A stretch of 64,000 nt of DNA from Promicromonospora thailandica (GTDB lineage: Bacteria; Actinomycetota; Actinomycetes; Actinomycetales; Cellulomonadaceae), in assembly GCF_024171955.1 (NCBI RefSeq), contig NZ_JAMTCS010000002.1:109290-173289 (forward strand), read 5' to 3'. Shown one piece after another: positions 33,831 to 41,983 of this stretch (positions are counted from its first letter, which is position 1; every line of letters starts with the position of its first letter). Both the position numbers and the translations under genes were made by a program. The notes beneath the pieces were generated by a model. It had not been told where the DNA came from, searched no databases, and saw only the letters and a list, made by a program, of their open reading frames with translations.

Positions 33831-36293
33831 ATGTCCGCGATTCTCGACCGGTCACACAGGTCACGGAGACGGGCACGGAACGGTCGCGCCCGCACGGCGG
33901 TCCCCGCCGTCCTCACCGCCGTGGCCCTCGCCGTGACGGTCCAGTCCGTCCCGGCGGCCGGGGCGGCCGGGCCGGCGGCTCTCGTCACCGCGACCCCGGT
34001 CGTGCTCGTGGAGGACGGCGACACCGCGCGCGTCACCGTCACGGTCGAGACCGCCGACGGCGGCGCGCTCACCGCACCGGTCGCCGTCCGCTGGCGTACC
34101 GGCTCGGGCACGGCCACCGCGGACGCGGACTACGCGGCCGGCGCCGGCACCGTCGAGTTCGCGCCGGGGTCGCCGTCGGGCACCGAGCGCACCATCGCGA
34201 TCCGTACCCGGGAGTCGGCGTCGGGGGAGACGGCCGAGACCGTCCCGGTGCGCCTGGAGTCGCGGGACGCGGACGTCGGGGCGGGCGCCACCGTCGTCGT
34301 CCGGGCGCACGGCCTGCCCTACCTCGACCGGCGCCTGCCGGTGCGCAAGCGCGTCGCGGACCTGCTGGGCCGCATGACCCTGGCCGAGAAGGTGGGCCAG
34401 ATGACGCAGGCCGAGCGCGCCAACGTCGCGGGCGACCCGGACGCGGTCACCGAGCTCGGGCTCGGCTCGATCCTGAGCGGCGGCGGGTCCACGCCCGCCG
34501 ACAACACCCCGGAGGGCTGGGCCGACACGATCGACGGCTTCCAGGAGCGCGCCCTCGCGACGCGCCTGCAGATCCCGCTGATCTACGGCGTCGACTCCGT
34601 GCACGGGCACGGCAACCTCGCCGGGGCCACGATCCTGCCGCACAACATCGGCCTCGGGGCCACGCGCGACCCGCTGCTCGTGGCCCGCGCCGAGCGCATG
34701 GTGGCCACCGAGACGCGCGCCACCGGCATCCCGTGGACGTTCGCGCCGTGCGTGTGCGTGGCGCGGGACGACCGCTGGGGTCGCACCTACGAGTCCTTCG
34801 GGGAGCACCCCGCGCTCGCGAGCGTGCTGGGCGCCGCCGCCGTCGCGGGGTTCCAGGGCAGTCGCCTGGACAGCAACCGGTCCGTGCTGGCCACGGCCAA
34901 GCACTTCGTGGCGGACGGCGACACCGCCTTCGGCACCGGCGAGGGCGACTACACGATCGACCAGGGCATCACGCAGCAGAGCCGCGCGCACGTGGCGCGC
35001 ACCGACCTACCGCCGTACACGGCCGCGCTGGCGGTGGGCGTCGGGTCCGTCATGCCGAGCTTCTCCAGCGTGGACTGGACCGACGACGGCCTGGGCAACC
35101 CCCTGAAGATGCACGCCCACGGCGAGCTGATCACCGGCTGGCTCAAGGAGGACCACGGCTTCGACGGCTTCGTCATCAGCGACTACCAGGGCATCCACCA
35201 GATCCCGCCGCTCGCGGACGACTCCCCGACCACGAACCAGATCGTCACGAGCGTCAACGCGGGCGTCGACATGTTCATGGAGCCGATCCAGTTCGAACGG
35301 TTCCACACGCGCCTGGTCGCGGCGGTGCAGGACGGCGCGGTGTCGCAGGAGCGGATCGACGACGCCGTCGCGCGCATCCTGACCGCCAAGTTCGAGCTGG
35401 GGCTGTTCGAGGAGCCGTTCGCCGACCGCACGCACGCGGACACCATCGGCTCGCCCGAGCACCGGGCGATCGCCCGCAAGGCCGTGGCGGCGTCGCAGGT
35501 GCTGCTGAAGAACAGCGGCCGCGCACTGCCCCTGGACGACCGCGACAGCATCTACGTGGCCGGCCGCAACGCCGACGACCTGGGCAACCAGTCGGGTGGC
35601 TGGACCGGCACGTGGCAGGGCTTCTCGGGCGAGGTGACCGAGGGCACCACGATCCTGGAGGGCATCGAGGCGGTGGCCGACGACGTGACGTACAGCGTGG
35701 ACGCGTCGGCGCCGACCGACGGGGCGGACGTCGGCGTCGTCGTCGTGGGCGAGACACCGTACGCGGAGGGCTTCGGCGACGTGGGCGGCCCCGAGTGGGC
35801 CTGGGACCCGGCGGACGGCGGCGTGCCGCGCGAGGAGAAGTCGATGGCGCTGCAGCCGGGCGACGTCGACGTGATCGAGAAGGTGTGCGCCGAGATCGAC
35901 ACGTGCGTGGTGCTCGTGGTCTCGGGCCGGCCGCAGGTGGTCACGCAGCAGCTGGGGCAGATCGACGCCCTGGTCGCCTCGTGGCTGCCCGGCACGGAGG
36001 GCGCCGGCGTCGCGGACGTGCTGTTCGGCGAGCGCCGGTTCACGGGTCGCCTGCCGGTGTCGTGGCCGCGGTCCGCCGACGACCCGGTGGTGAACGTCGG
36101 CGACCGGGGCTACGACCCGCTGTTCCCGTTCGGCTGGGGCTTGTCGACGGGCGGGCGCTGGTCCGCGGTCGACCGGCACCGGCTGGAGCTGCAGGACGAG
36201 GCGCTCGACCCGGCCCGGGGTGTCGCGCCGGCGGCGGCCCGGCAGATCGCGAGCCAGGAGGTGACCCGCCTGGAGGCGGAGGTCACCCCCTAG
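33831..36293 (+). CDS. Secreted GH3 family glycoside hydrolase with Calx-beta-like N-terminal domain
   Basis: The 820-residue protein has a basic N-terminus and a hydrophobic signal segment (about residues 24-48), then a small beta-rich domain (about 50-160) that looks like a Calx-beta module (VTVTVETADGGAL, TADADYAAGAGTVEFAPGS). The GH3 TIM-barrel domain follows (from about 165), with KHFVADGD (KH motif) and the nucleophile Asp451 in GFVISDYQG. The second GH3 domain follows (from about 540), ending at LFPFGWGLS. This is the layout of secreted exo-beta-glucosidases (BglX/ExoP-like) active on beta-glucans or cello-oligosaccharides. The C-terminal Fn3 domain found in many GH3 enzymes is absent. 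Its last 11 bases overlap the convergent metZ gene. Confidence 0.92.
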   Translation: MSAILDRSHRSRRRARNGRARTAVPAVLTAVALAVTVQSVPAAGAAGPAALVTATPVVLVEDGDTARVTVTVETADGGALTAPVAVRWRTGSGTATADADYAAGAGTVEFAPGSPSGTERTIAIRTRESASGETAETVPVRLESRDADVGAGATVVVRAHGLPYLDRRLPVRKRVADLLGRMTLAEKVGQMTQAERANVAGDPDAVTELGLGSILSGGGSTPADNTPEGWADTIDGFQERALATRLQIPLIYGVDSVHGHGNLAGATILPHNIGLGATRDPLLVARAERMVATETRATGIPWTFAPCVCVARDDRWGRTYESFGEHPALASVLGAAAVAGFQGSRLDSNRSVLATAKHFVADGDTAFGTGEGDYTIDQGITQQSRAHVARTDLPPYTAALAVGVGSVMPSFSSVDWTDDGLGNPLKMHAHGELITGWLKEDHGFDGFVISDYQGIHQIPPLADDSPTTNQIVTSVNAGVDMFMEPIQFERFHTRLVAAVQDGAVSQERIDDAVARILTAKFELGLFEEPFADRTHADTIGSPEHRAIARKAVAASQVLLKNSGRALPLDDRDSIYVAGRNADDLGNQSGGWTGTWQGFSGEVTEGTTILEGIEAVADDVTYSVDASAPTDGADVGVVVVGETPYAEGFGDVGGPEWAWDPADGGVPREEKSMALQPGDVDVIEKVCAEIDTCVVLVVSGRPQVVTQQLGQIDALVASWLPGTEGAGVADVLFGERRFTGRLPVSWPRSADDPVVNVGDRGYDPLFPFGWGLSTGGRWSAVDRHRLELQDEALDPARGVAPAAARQIASQEVTRLEAEVTP

Positions 36294-37551
36294 TGGCGCC
36301 CAGCGCCTGCTCCACGTCGTCAACGATGTCCCGCACGTCCTCCAGGCCCACCGAGAGCCGCACGGTGGTCTCCGTGATGCCGACGGCGGCGCGGCCGGGT
36401 GCGCCGAGCTTGCGGTGGGTCGTGGTCGCGGGGTGTGTGATCAGGGACTTCGCGTCGCCGAGGTTGTTCGAGATGTCGATCACCCGCAGCGCGTCGAGGA
36501 ACGCGAACGTGCGCTTCTTCGCGTCCTCGGCGGCGGCGCCCTCCGGTACGGCGAGGTCGAACGTCACGACGGTGCCACCGCCGCTCATCTGCGCGCGCGC
36601 CAGGTCCGCCTGCGGGTGGGAGTCCAGGAACGGGTAGCGCACGGCACCCACGCCCGGCAGCCCCTCGAGCGCCTGCGCCACGGCGAGCGCTCCCGCGCCC
36701 TGCGCCGCGACCCGCACCGGCAGCGTCTCCAGGCCCTTGAGCAGGGTCCACGCGTTGAACGGTGAGAGCGACGGGCCGGTGTTGCGGATGAGCGTCTGCA
36801 CGGGACCGGAGATGTACTCGGTGCTGCCGAGGATCGCGCCGCCGAGCACGCGGCCCTGCCCGTCGATGTGCTTGGTGGCCGAGTAGACGACGACGTCGGC
36901 CCCCAGCTCCAGCGGCTTCTGCAGCAGCGGGGTGGCGAACACGTTGTCGAGCACCACGGTGGCCCCCGCGGCGTGCGCGAGGTCGACGACCGCGCGCACG
37001 TCCACGATGTCCTGCATGGGGTTGGACGGCGTCTCGAAGAACACGACGTCCGCGGGCGTGGACAGCGCCTCCTCCCACTGGGACAGCACGTGGCCGTCCA
37101 CGTAGTCGGTGCGCACGCCCCACTTCTTGAGGATCTCCTCGAAGATCACCACGGTGGAGCCGAACAGCGCGCGGGCGGCCACGATGCGTGAGCCGGAGCT
37201 CACGAGCGCGGCCAGCGAGGTGAACACCGCGGACATTCCGGTCGCCGTCGCGTAGCAGGCCTCCGCACCCTCCAGGAGGCGCAGCCGCTCCTCGAAGGTG
37301 TGCACGGTCGGGTTGCCGTACCGCGAGTAGACGAACCGGTCCAGGTCGCCCGTGAACGCGGCCTCGGCGTCCGCCGCCGAGTCGTAGACGTAGCCCTGCG
37401 TCAGGTACAGCGCCTCGCTGGTCTCCTGGAACTCGCTGCGCTGGTGACCGCCGCGCACGGCGAGAGTCTGCGGGCGCACGGTGGGCGGCAGCGGCTTGCG
37501 GCCCGACCCGCCGGGGCTCGCGTCGGGCGGGAACGCACCCGTGACGGTCAC
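36283..37551 (-). CDS. metZ: O-succinylhomoserine sulfhydrylase
   Basis: This 422-residue PLP enzyme of the Cys/Met metabolism family makes homocysteine from O-succinylhomoserine and sulfide. The PLP Lys is Lys227 in YSATKHIDGQGR; other signatures are SRYGNPTVHTFEERL and PSNPMQDIVDV. The pattern LRLLEGAEACYATATGM fits MetZ rather than cystathionine lyase. The GTG start (complement 37549-37551) overlaps the rhodanese stop by four bases, so the two are translationally coupled. Expression is likely under the SAM-binding leader at 38025-38126. A different sulfhydrylase (MetY-like) assignment is less likely. Confidence 0.9.
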   Translation of the reverse strand: MTVTGAFPPDASPGGSGRKPLPPTVRPQTLAVRGGHQRSEFQETSEALYLTQGYVYDSAADAEAAFTGDLDRFVYSRYGNPTVHTFEERLRLLEGAEACYATATGMSAVFTSLAALVSSGSRIVAARALFGSTVVIFEEILKKWGVRTDYVDGHVLSQWEEALSTPADVVFFETPSNPMQDIVDVRAVVDLAHAAGATVVLDNVFATPLLQKPLELGADVVVYSATKHIDGQGRVLGGAILGSTEYISGPVQTLIRNTGPSLSPFNAWTLLKGLETLPVRVAAQGAGALAVAQALEGLPGVGAVRYPFLDSHPQADLARAQMSGGGTVVTFDLAVPEGAAAEDAKKRTFAFLDALRVIDISNNLGDAKSLITHPATTTHRKLGAPGRAAVGITETTVRLSVGLEDVRDIVDDVEQALGATRG

Positions 37552-38015
37552 GCGGCGCCCTCCGCCGTCGGGCCGCCCTGCGACCACGGCAGCCCGGCGA
37601 CCTTCCAGCCCTGCTGGTCGCGGACGCCGTCGGCCCCGGGCGCGCCCTCGAAGCCCTCCAGCACGTTGTACGACGGCGAGATGCCCGACGCCGTGGCGAG
37701 GCGCGCCGCGCCGATCGAGCGCTGGCCGGAGCGGCAGAGGAAGACCACGGGGCCGTGGGTCACGCCGGCGCCCTGGAGCTCGGCCAGGAACCCGGGGTTG
37801 GGGCGGCCGCCCGCCTGGACCCACTCGCTGAACACGGGCTTCTTGCCGAGGGGCGACGTGTCCGGCACGCCGATGGTGCGCCACTCGCCGTCGGTGCGGA
37901 CGTCCACGAGCGTGGCGTCGGGGTCGGCGGCGAGCAGGTCCCAGGCCTGCTGAGGGGTGAGGTCGCCGGCGTAGCCGTCGGCGGGACGGGCCTCGGGGTG
38001 TGCGGGATCGCTCAT
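37548..38015 (-). CDS. Rhodanese-like sulfurtransferase, first gene of the metZ operon
   Basis: The 155-residue rhodanese has the N-terminal LTPQQAWDLLAADPDATLVD, LVDVRTDGEWRTIG and an active loop FLCRSGQRS with the catalytic Cys. Rhodaneses fused or adjacent to metZ are known in actinobacteria and alphaproteobacteria, and a sulfur-delivery role in homocysteine synthesis is plausible. Its ribosome site GGAGGA (complement of 38021-38026) overlaps the 3' end of the probable riboswitch stem. Confidence 0.9.
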   Translation of the reverse strand: MSDPAHPEARPADGYAGDLTPQQAWDLLAADPDATLVDVRTDGEWRTIGVPDTSPLGKKPVFSEWVQAGGRPNPGFLAELQGAGVTHGPVVFLCRSGQRSIGAARLATASGISPSYNVLEGFEGAPGADGVRDQQGWKVAGLPWSQGGPTAEGAA

Positions 38016-38024
38016 GGTGCTCCT

Positions 38025-38126
38025 CCATCGGTCGTGGCGGTAGCACCCTCGGCCGTCCTCGCGCGGGGCGAGGGCGCTGGGTTGCTGCGGCGTCGTCGTG
38101 CCACGTCACTCGGCCGCTCGGGATGG
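38025..38126 (-). promoter_or_regulatory. Probable SAM riboswitch (S-box/SAM-IV superfamily) before rhodanese-metZ
   Basis: Read on the minus strand the leader has the S-box order: P1 strand CCATC, a GCGGC strand with GAGTGA k-turn-like bases, GACGACGCCGC closing it, then GCAGCAACCC, a GCCCTCG/CGAGGG hairpin, the core GGGTGCTACC, and GATGG closing P1. GCAACC and GGTGCTA are the most conserved S-box elements. The 3' P1 strand overlaps the ribosome site, so SAM binding would block translation. Exact class (SAM-I or SAM-IV) is uncertain. Confidence 0.6.
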
Positions 38127-38195
38127 TCGAGGAAACCTTACGACATGTGTCCGCTGGGTGGAACGCCGTCTCGCCAGGCAGCGCGACGTGACCGC

Positions 38196-38253
38196 CTGTA
38201 AAGTTTGGAGTCGACGATCTGTAAAGTTTGACTTCTGCCGGATGTAAGGTCCG
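38196..38253. repeat. Three repeats at exact 23-bp spacing before the DUF4143 ATPase
   Basis: CTGTAAAGTTTG occurs at 38196-38207 and 38219-38230, and a diverged copy ATGTAAGGTCCG at 38242-38253. All three begin 23 bases apart, about two helical turns. They are A+T-rich islands directly upstream of the ATPase gene at 38269 and could be operator or autoregulatory sites. Confidence 0.7.
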
Positions 38254-38268
38254 AAGGAGCTCGCTACA

Positions 38269-39540
38269 GTGAACTACACACCCAGAGCGGTCGACGCGAA
38301 TCTCCGCGAGATGCTGCGCGGGCTGCCTGCCGTCTCGGTGGAAGGGGCCAAGGCGGTCGGCAAGACGATGACAGCCGGGCGTCTCGCCCGGACGACGATC
38401 CGGCTCGACCGTCGCGAGGAGGCTGAGCTCCTCGCCCTCGACCCGAGCCGGCTACGGCGTGATCCGACGCCGGTCCTCATCGACGAGTGGCAGCTCATGC
38501 CCGAATCCTGGGACCTCGTTCGTCGAGCGGTCGACGACGGTGCCGGCGCCGGGGCGTTCCTCCTGACCGGTTCCGCGACCCCGCGGGCGCGGATCCACTC
38601 AGGAGCCGGGCGGATCGTCCGCGTCCGCATGCGGCCGATGTCGTTCGCCGAGCGGCAAGTCGAGACGCCCACGGTCTCGTTCGCGAGTCTGTTGGCTGAC
38701 GGGCGGGCAGACATCGGCGGGAACACCGAGGTCGGGCTGGGGGACTATGCCGAAGAGATCGTCCGTTCCGGTTTTCCCGCTGTTCGAGCCCAGGACGGTG
38801 TGCATCGCCGTGACTCGCTGGACGGCTACCTGACACGCATCGTCGAGCACGACTTCAGCGAGCTCGGCCACGTCGTGCGTCGTCCCAAGGTGCTCGAGGC
38901 GTGGATGACCGCCTACGCGGCGGTGACGGGGACGACCGCCACCTACGAGGCGATACTGGACGCTGCCACCCAGGGAATCGGTGACAAGCCGACCCGCCCG
39001 ACTACGGCGGCATACCGTGACACGCTCGAGCGGTTGTGGATCCTCGACGAGGTGCCGGCCTGGGTTGGGAGCCGAAACCGTCTGGCGTCCCTCACTCAGA
39101 CGTCGAAGCACTTCCTGGCCGATCCGGCGCTCGCCGCCCGGCTCCTGGGTGTCGGGTCCGGCGCGCTGGTCGACCAGCCGCAACCAGGCAAGATCGTCGC
39201 CCGTGACGGGACCCTGCTCGGGGCTCTCTTCGAGCATCTCGTGACCCTGAGCGTCCGGGTGCACGCGGAGGTCGAACGAGCGCGAGTCCTGCATCTGCGT
39301 ACCAAGGGCGGCGAGCACGAGGTCGATCTTGTCGTGGAGCGTGACGACGGAAAGGTCCTGGCGATCGAGGTGAAGCTGAACCCTTTGCCCGGCGACAAAG
39401 ATGTGAAGCACCTGCGCTGGCTGAGGGAGAAGTTGGGCGACGATCTCCTCGACGCCGTGGTGGTCACCACCGGGCCGCTCGCGTATCGCCGGCCGCAGGA
39501 CGGGATCGCGGTGGTCCCGCTGGCACTGCTCGGGCCATGA
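38269..39540 (+). CDS. AAA ATPase with DUF4143 domain
   Basis: The 423-residue protein has Walker A GAKAVGKT at residues 26-33, Walker B VLIDEWQ at 69-75, a sensor-like LLTGSATP, and a DUF4143 domain in the C-terminal half. That half contains ED/VDLVVERDDGKVLAIEVKL, which resembles a PD-(D/E)xK nuclease core (Glu, Asp, then ExK). Such ATPases are common, mobile and of unclear function, sometimes linked to defence or stress. G+C is visibly lower than in neighbours and rare codons such as CGA and ATA appear, suggesting transfer. The GTG start follows AAGGAG. The stop overlaps the next gene by four bases. Confidence 0.9.
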   Translation: MNYTPRAVDANLREMLRGLPAVSVEGAKAVGKTMTAGRLARTTIRLDRREEAELLALDPSRLRRDPTPVLIDEWQLMPESWDLVRRAVDDGAGAGAFLLTGSATPRARIHSGAGRIVRVRMRPMSFAERQVETPTVSFASLLADGRADIGGNTEVGLGDYAEEIVRSGFPAVRAQDGVHRRDSLDGYLTRIVEHDFSELGHVVRRPKVLEAWMTAYAAVTGTTATYEAILDAATQGIGDKPTRPTTAAYRDTLERLWILDEVPAWVGSRNRLASLTQTSKHFLADPALAARLLGVGSGALVDQPQPGKIVARDGTLLGALFEHLVTLSVRVHAEVERARVLHLRTKGGEHEVDLVVERDDGKVLAIEVKLNPLPGDKDVKHLRWLREKLGDDLLDAVVVTTGPLAYRRPQDGIAVVPLALLGP

Positions 39541-40292
39541 GAACCAGGCCCGACGAGGAGCCCCTGACCGGCGGCACCATGAACTCCGTCGTCCGCGTGG
39601 GCGACACGGTGCGTCGCGACGCGGGGCTGTGGACGCCCACCGTGCACGCCTACCTGCACCACGTGCGAGCCCGCGGCGTCCTCGAGGTGCCCGAGCCGCG
39701 CGGGCTCGACGAGCGCGGACGCGAGGTCGTCTCGTACCTGCCGGGGGACGTGCCCGGCTGGCCGGCACCCGAGTGGCTCTGGTCCGGGCAGAACCTGCAC
39801 GACGCCGGGCGCCTGCTGCGCCGGCTGCACGACGCGTCGCTCGGCTTCGACGTGCGCGACGCCGTCTGGCAGTTCCCAGGGCACGAGCCCGTCGAGGTCG
39901 TCTGCCACAACGACGCGGCGCCGTACAACATGGTCTTCCGTGGAGGCCGGCTTGCCGGCCTCATCGACCTCGACACCGCGTCCCCCGGGCCCCGGGTCTG
40001 GGACCTCGCGTACACGGCCTACCGCCTGGCGCCCTTCGCGGCGGACGCGTTCGACGGCGTCTCGTACGCCGTCGGGCACCTGGACCCCCTCGCCCGGCTG
40101 GACGCGCTCGTCGCCGCGTATGGCATCCCGTACCTGCGTGCGGAGGTGCTGGGCACCATGGTTCGCCGCCTCACGGATCTCGCCGCCTTCAGCGAGGCGC
40201 GGGCCGACGACGGCGGTCCCCCGGAGCTGCGCGACCACGCGCGGATGTACCGCGCGGACGCGACCCGGGTGGCTCGCCTCGCCACCCCCTGA
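39537..40292 (+). CDS. Aminoglycoside phosphotransferase-like kinase
   Basis: The 251-residue protein has the APH-family catalytic motif VCHNDAAPYNMVF (HxDxxxxN type, His-Asn-Asp) and the metal-binding LIDLDTASPGPR. An N-terminal kinase lobe is short but includes SVVRVGDTVRRD. It would phosphorylate a hydroxylated small molecule; a true antibiotic-resistance role cannot be inferred. It overlaps the DUF4143 ATPase gene by four bases (ATGA) but has the genome's usual codon bias. Confidence 0.85.
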   Translation: MRTRPDEEPLTGGTMNSVVRVGDTVRRDAGLWTPTVHAYLHHVRARGVLEVPEPRGLDERGREVVSYLPGDVPGWPAPEWLWSGQNLHDAGRLLRRLHDASLGFDVRDAVWQFPGHEPVEVVCHNDAAPYNMVFRGGRLAGLIDLDTASPGPRVWDLAYTAYRLAPFAADAFDGVSYAVGHLDPLARLDALVAAYGIPYLRAEVLGTMVRRLTDLAAFSEARADDGGPPELRDHARMYRADATRVARLATP

Positions 40293-40353
40293 CCTCGTGC
40301 GGCCCGGGCCCTGCGACCCGCCCGGATCGTGGGACCAGCATCTGAGACAAGCG

Positions 40354-40383
40354 TTGACAGTCGCTTTACCCGCGACACAGGAT
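40354..40383 (+). promoter_or_regulatory. Promoter of the SAM-regulated desulfurase-like gene
   Basis: TTGACA at 40354-40359 and CAGGAT at 40378-40383 are 18 bases apart, giving a transcript start near 40390, exactly where the riboswitch fold begins. This is one of the few consensus -35 boxes in the window. Confidence 0.6.
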
Positions 40384-40390
40384 GGCGCCC

Positions 40391-40473
40391 AGGTCATGAG
40401 CGCCAGCGCGAAGCCCCGGCTCGCTGGCCGGCAACCCTCCCTCCGCGGTGGGGTGCCCCGGGTGACGACCAGG
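40391..40473 (+). promoter_or_regulatory. SAM-IV-type riboswitch
   Basis: The leader matches the actinobacterial SAM-IV pattern: GGTCATGAGCGCCAGCG, then AAGCCCCGGC, GCTGGCCGGCAACCCTCC, CGCGGTGGGGTGCCCCGGG and TGACGACC closing P1 with the initial GGTCA. Conserved GCAACC and GGGGTGC elements are intact. A following GGGGG-CCCCC hairpin (40502-40516) lies between the aptamer and the ribosome site of the gene at 40538, so control may be through an alternative fold. Confidence 0.9.
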
Positions 40474-40537
40474 CCGCGCGCAGCCCGCGTGCGGCAAGCG
40501 CGGGGGCCCGTCCCCCAGGACCTTGCTGGAGGATGCC

Positions 40538-41968
40538 ATGTCCGCACCCACCCTCGACCGCCGCACCTCCGTCACCGGCGCCTCGGTGGCCGGCCTCGCC
40601 CCGCTGCGTCCCGTCGTCGGCGGCGAGACGCTCGTCCCGCTCGTGGACGGCACCCAGGTGGCCTACGCCAACCTCGACGTCGCCGCCTCGGCCCCGGCGC
40701 TGCAGGCCGTCGCCGACCGCGTCACCCAGGTGCTGCCCCTGTACGCGAGCGTGCACCGGGGCGCGGGGTACCTCTCCCAGGTGAGCACCACGCTGTACGA
40801 GACCGCCCGCCGCACGATCGGGGCGTTCGTCGGAGCCCGCGAGGGCGACCTGACGATCGTCACCCGCAACACCACCGACTCCCTCAACCTGCTGGCCGGC
40901 TGCGTGCCCGCGCAGCCTGACGGCGAGCCCGGCCGCGTGCTCGTGCTCGACATCGAGCACCACGCCAACCTGCTGCCCTGGCAGCGCTCCACCGGGGCCA
41001 CCGTGCTGACGGGCGGCGCCACCGTGGCCGAGACGCTCGGCCAGATCCGCGAGGAGCTGGCCGACGCGGCCGCGGACCGGCCGTACGCCCTGCTCGCCCT
41101 CACCGGCGCCTCCAACGTCACCGGCGAGTCGCTGCCGATCGACCGGATCGTCGCCGTCGCGCACGAGCACGGGGCCCGCGTGGTGCTCGACGGCGCGCAG
41201 CTCGTGCCGCACCGCCGCATCTCGCTGGAGACCACCGGCGTCGACTACCTCGCCTTCTCCGGCCACAAGACCTACGCCCCGTTCGGCGCCGGCGCCCTGG
41301 TGGGGCGCCGCGACTGGCTCGACGCCGGTACGCCCTACCTCGCCGGCGGCGGGGCCGTGCGGCGCGTGCGCGTCGCGGGCACCGACTGGCACGAGGGCCC
41401 GGCCCGGCACGAGGCCGGGTCGCCCAACGTGATCGGCGCGGTGGCGCTCGCCGCCGCGTGCGAGGAGCTCGCGGCGCTCGACCCCGCCGACGTCGTGGCC
41501 CACGAGAACGCGCTGCGGGAACGGCTCGTCGCGGGCCTGGAGGCCATCGACCGGGTCGAGGTCGTGCGGGTGTGGGCGGACGCTGTCGACCCCGTCGGCG
41601 TCGTGACCTTCACGGTCGCCGGGTACGACCCGGGCCTCGTGGCCGCGTACCTGTCCGCCGAGCACGGCATCGGCGTGCGCGACGGACGGTTCTGCGCGCA
41701 CCCGCTGCTCGGTCGCCTCGGGTTCGACGCCGGGGCCGTGCGCGCGTCGGTCGGCGTCGGCACGGCGGGCGAGGAGGTCGAGCGCCTGGTCGCGGCCGTC
41801 GGCCGCCTGGTCGCCGAGGGTCCCCGGGCGGGGTACGACGTCGTCGACGGGCTGTGGGTCGTGACCGACGACCCGCGCCCCGTGCCCGAGGGCTCCGGCC
41901 TGGCCGGCCTGCTCGCGACCGCGGCCCTGGGCTTCGACGAGGCCTTCGGCTGCCTCCCCGACGCCTGA
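40538..41968 (+). CDS. Class V aminotransferase, cysteine desulfurase-like
   Basis: The 476-residue PLP protein has SufS/CsdA-like architecture: YANLDVAASAPALQAVAD at the start, YASVHRGAGYLS, the PLP-binding Lys244 in FSGHKTYAPFG and a SufS-like catalytic Cys386 in RFCAHP. It is longer than SufS because of an about 50-residue C-terminal extension. Control by a SAM riboswitch places it in sulfur amino acid metabolism; sulfur mobilisation from cysteine or a related lyase reaction is likely. No other suf gene is adjacent. The ATG follows CTGGAGGA. Confidence 0.88.
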   Translation: MSAPTLDRRTSVTGASVAGLAPLRPVVGGETLVPLVDGTQVAYANLDVAASAPALQAVADRVTQVLPLYASVHRGAGYLSQVSTTLYETARRTIGAFVGAREGDLTIVTRNTTDSLNLLAGCVPAQPDGEPGRVLVLDIEHHANLLPWQRSTGATVLTGGATVAETLGQIREELADAAADRPYALLALTGASNVTGESLPIDRIVAVAHEHGARVVLDGAQLVPHRRISLETTGVDYLAFSGHKTYAPFGAGALVGRRDWLDAGTPYLAGGGAVRRVRVAGTDWHEGPARHEAGSPNVIGAVALAAACEELAALDPADVVAHENALRERLVAGLEAIDRVEVVRVWADAVDPVGVVTFTVAGYDPGLVAAYLSAEHGIGVRDGRFCAHPLLGRLGFDAGAVRASVGVGTAGEEVERLVAAVGRLVAEGPRAGYDVVDGLWVVTDDPRPVPEGSGLAGLLATAALGFDEAFGCLPDA

Positions 41969-41983
41969 CCCAGCCCCTGACGG

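Noticed and set aside
38196..38253. 23-bp repeats considered as plasmid iterons or an origin
   Set aside because: Only three copies, no rep gene, no DnaA boxes seen, and they lie directly before a coding gene.
39537..40292. Aminoglycoside resistance gene
   Set aside because: APH-fold kinases have many substrates. The sequence does not match a known resistance enzyme closely enough to claim it.
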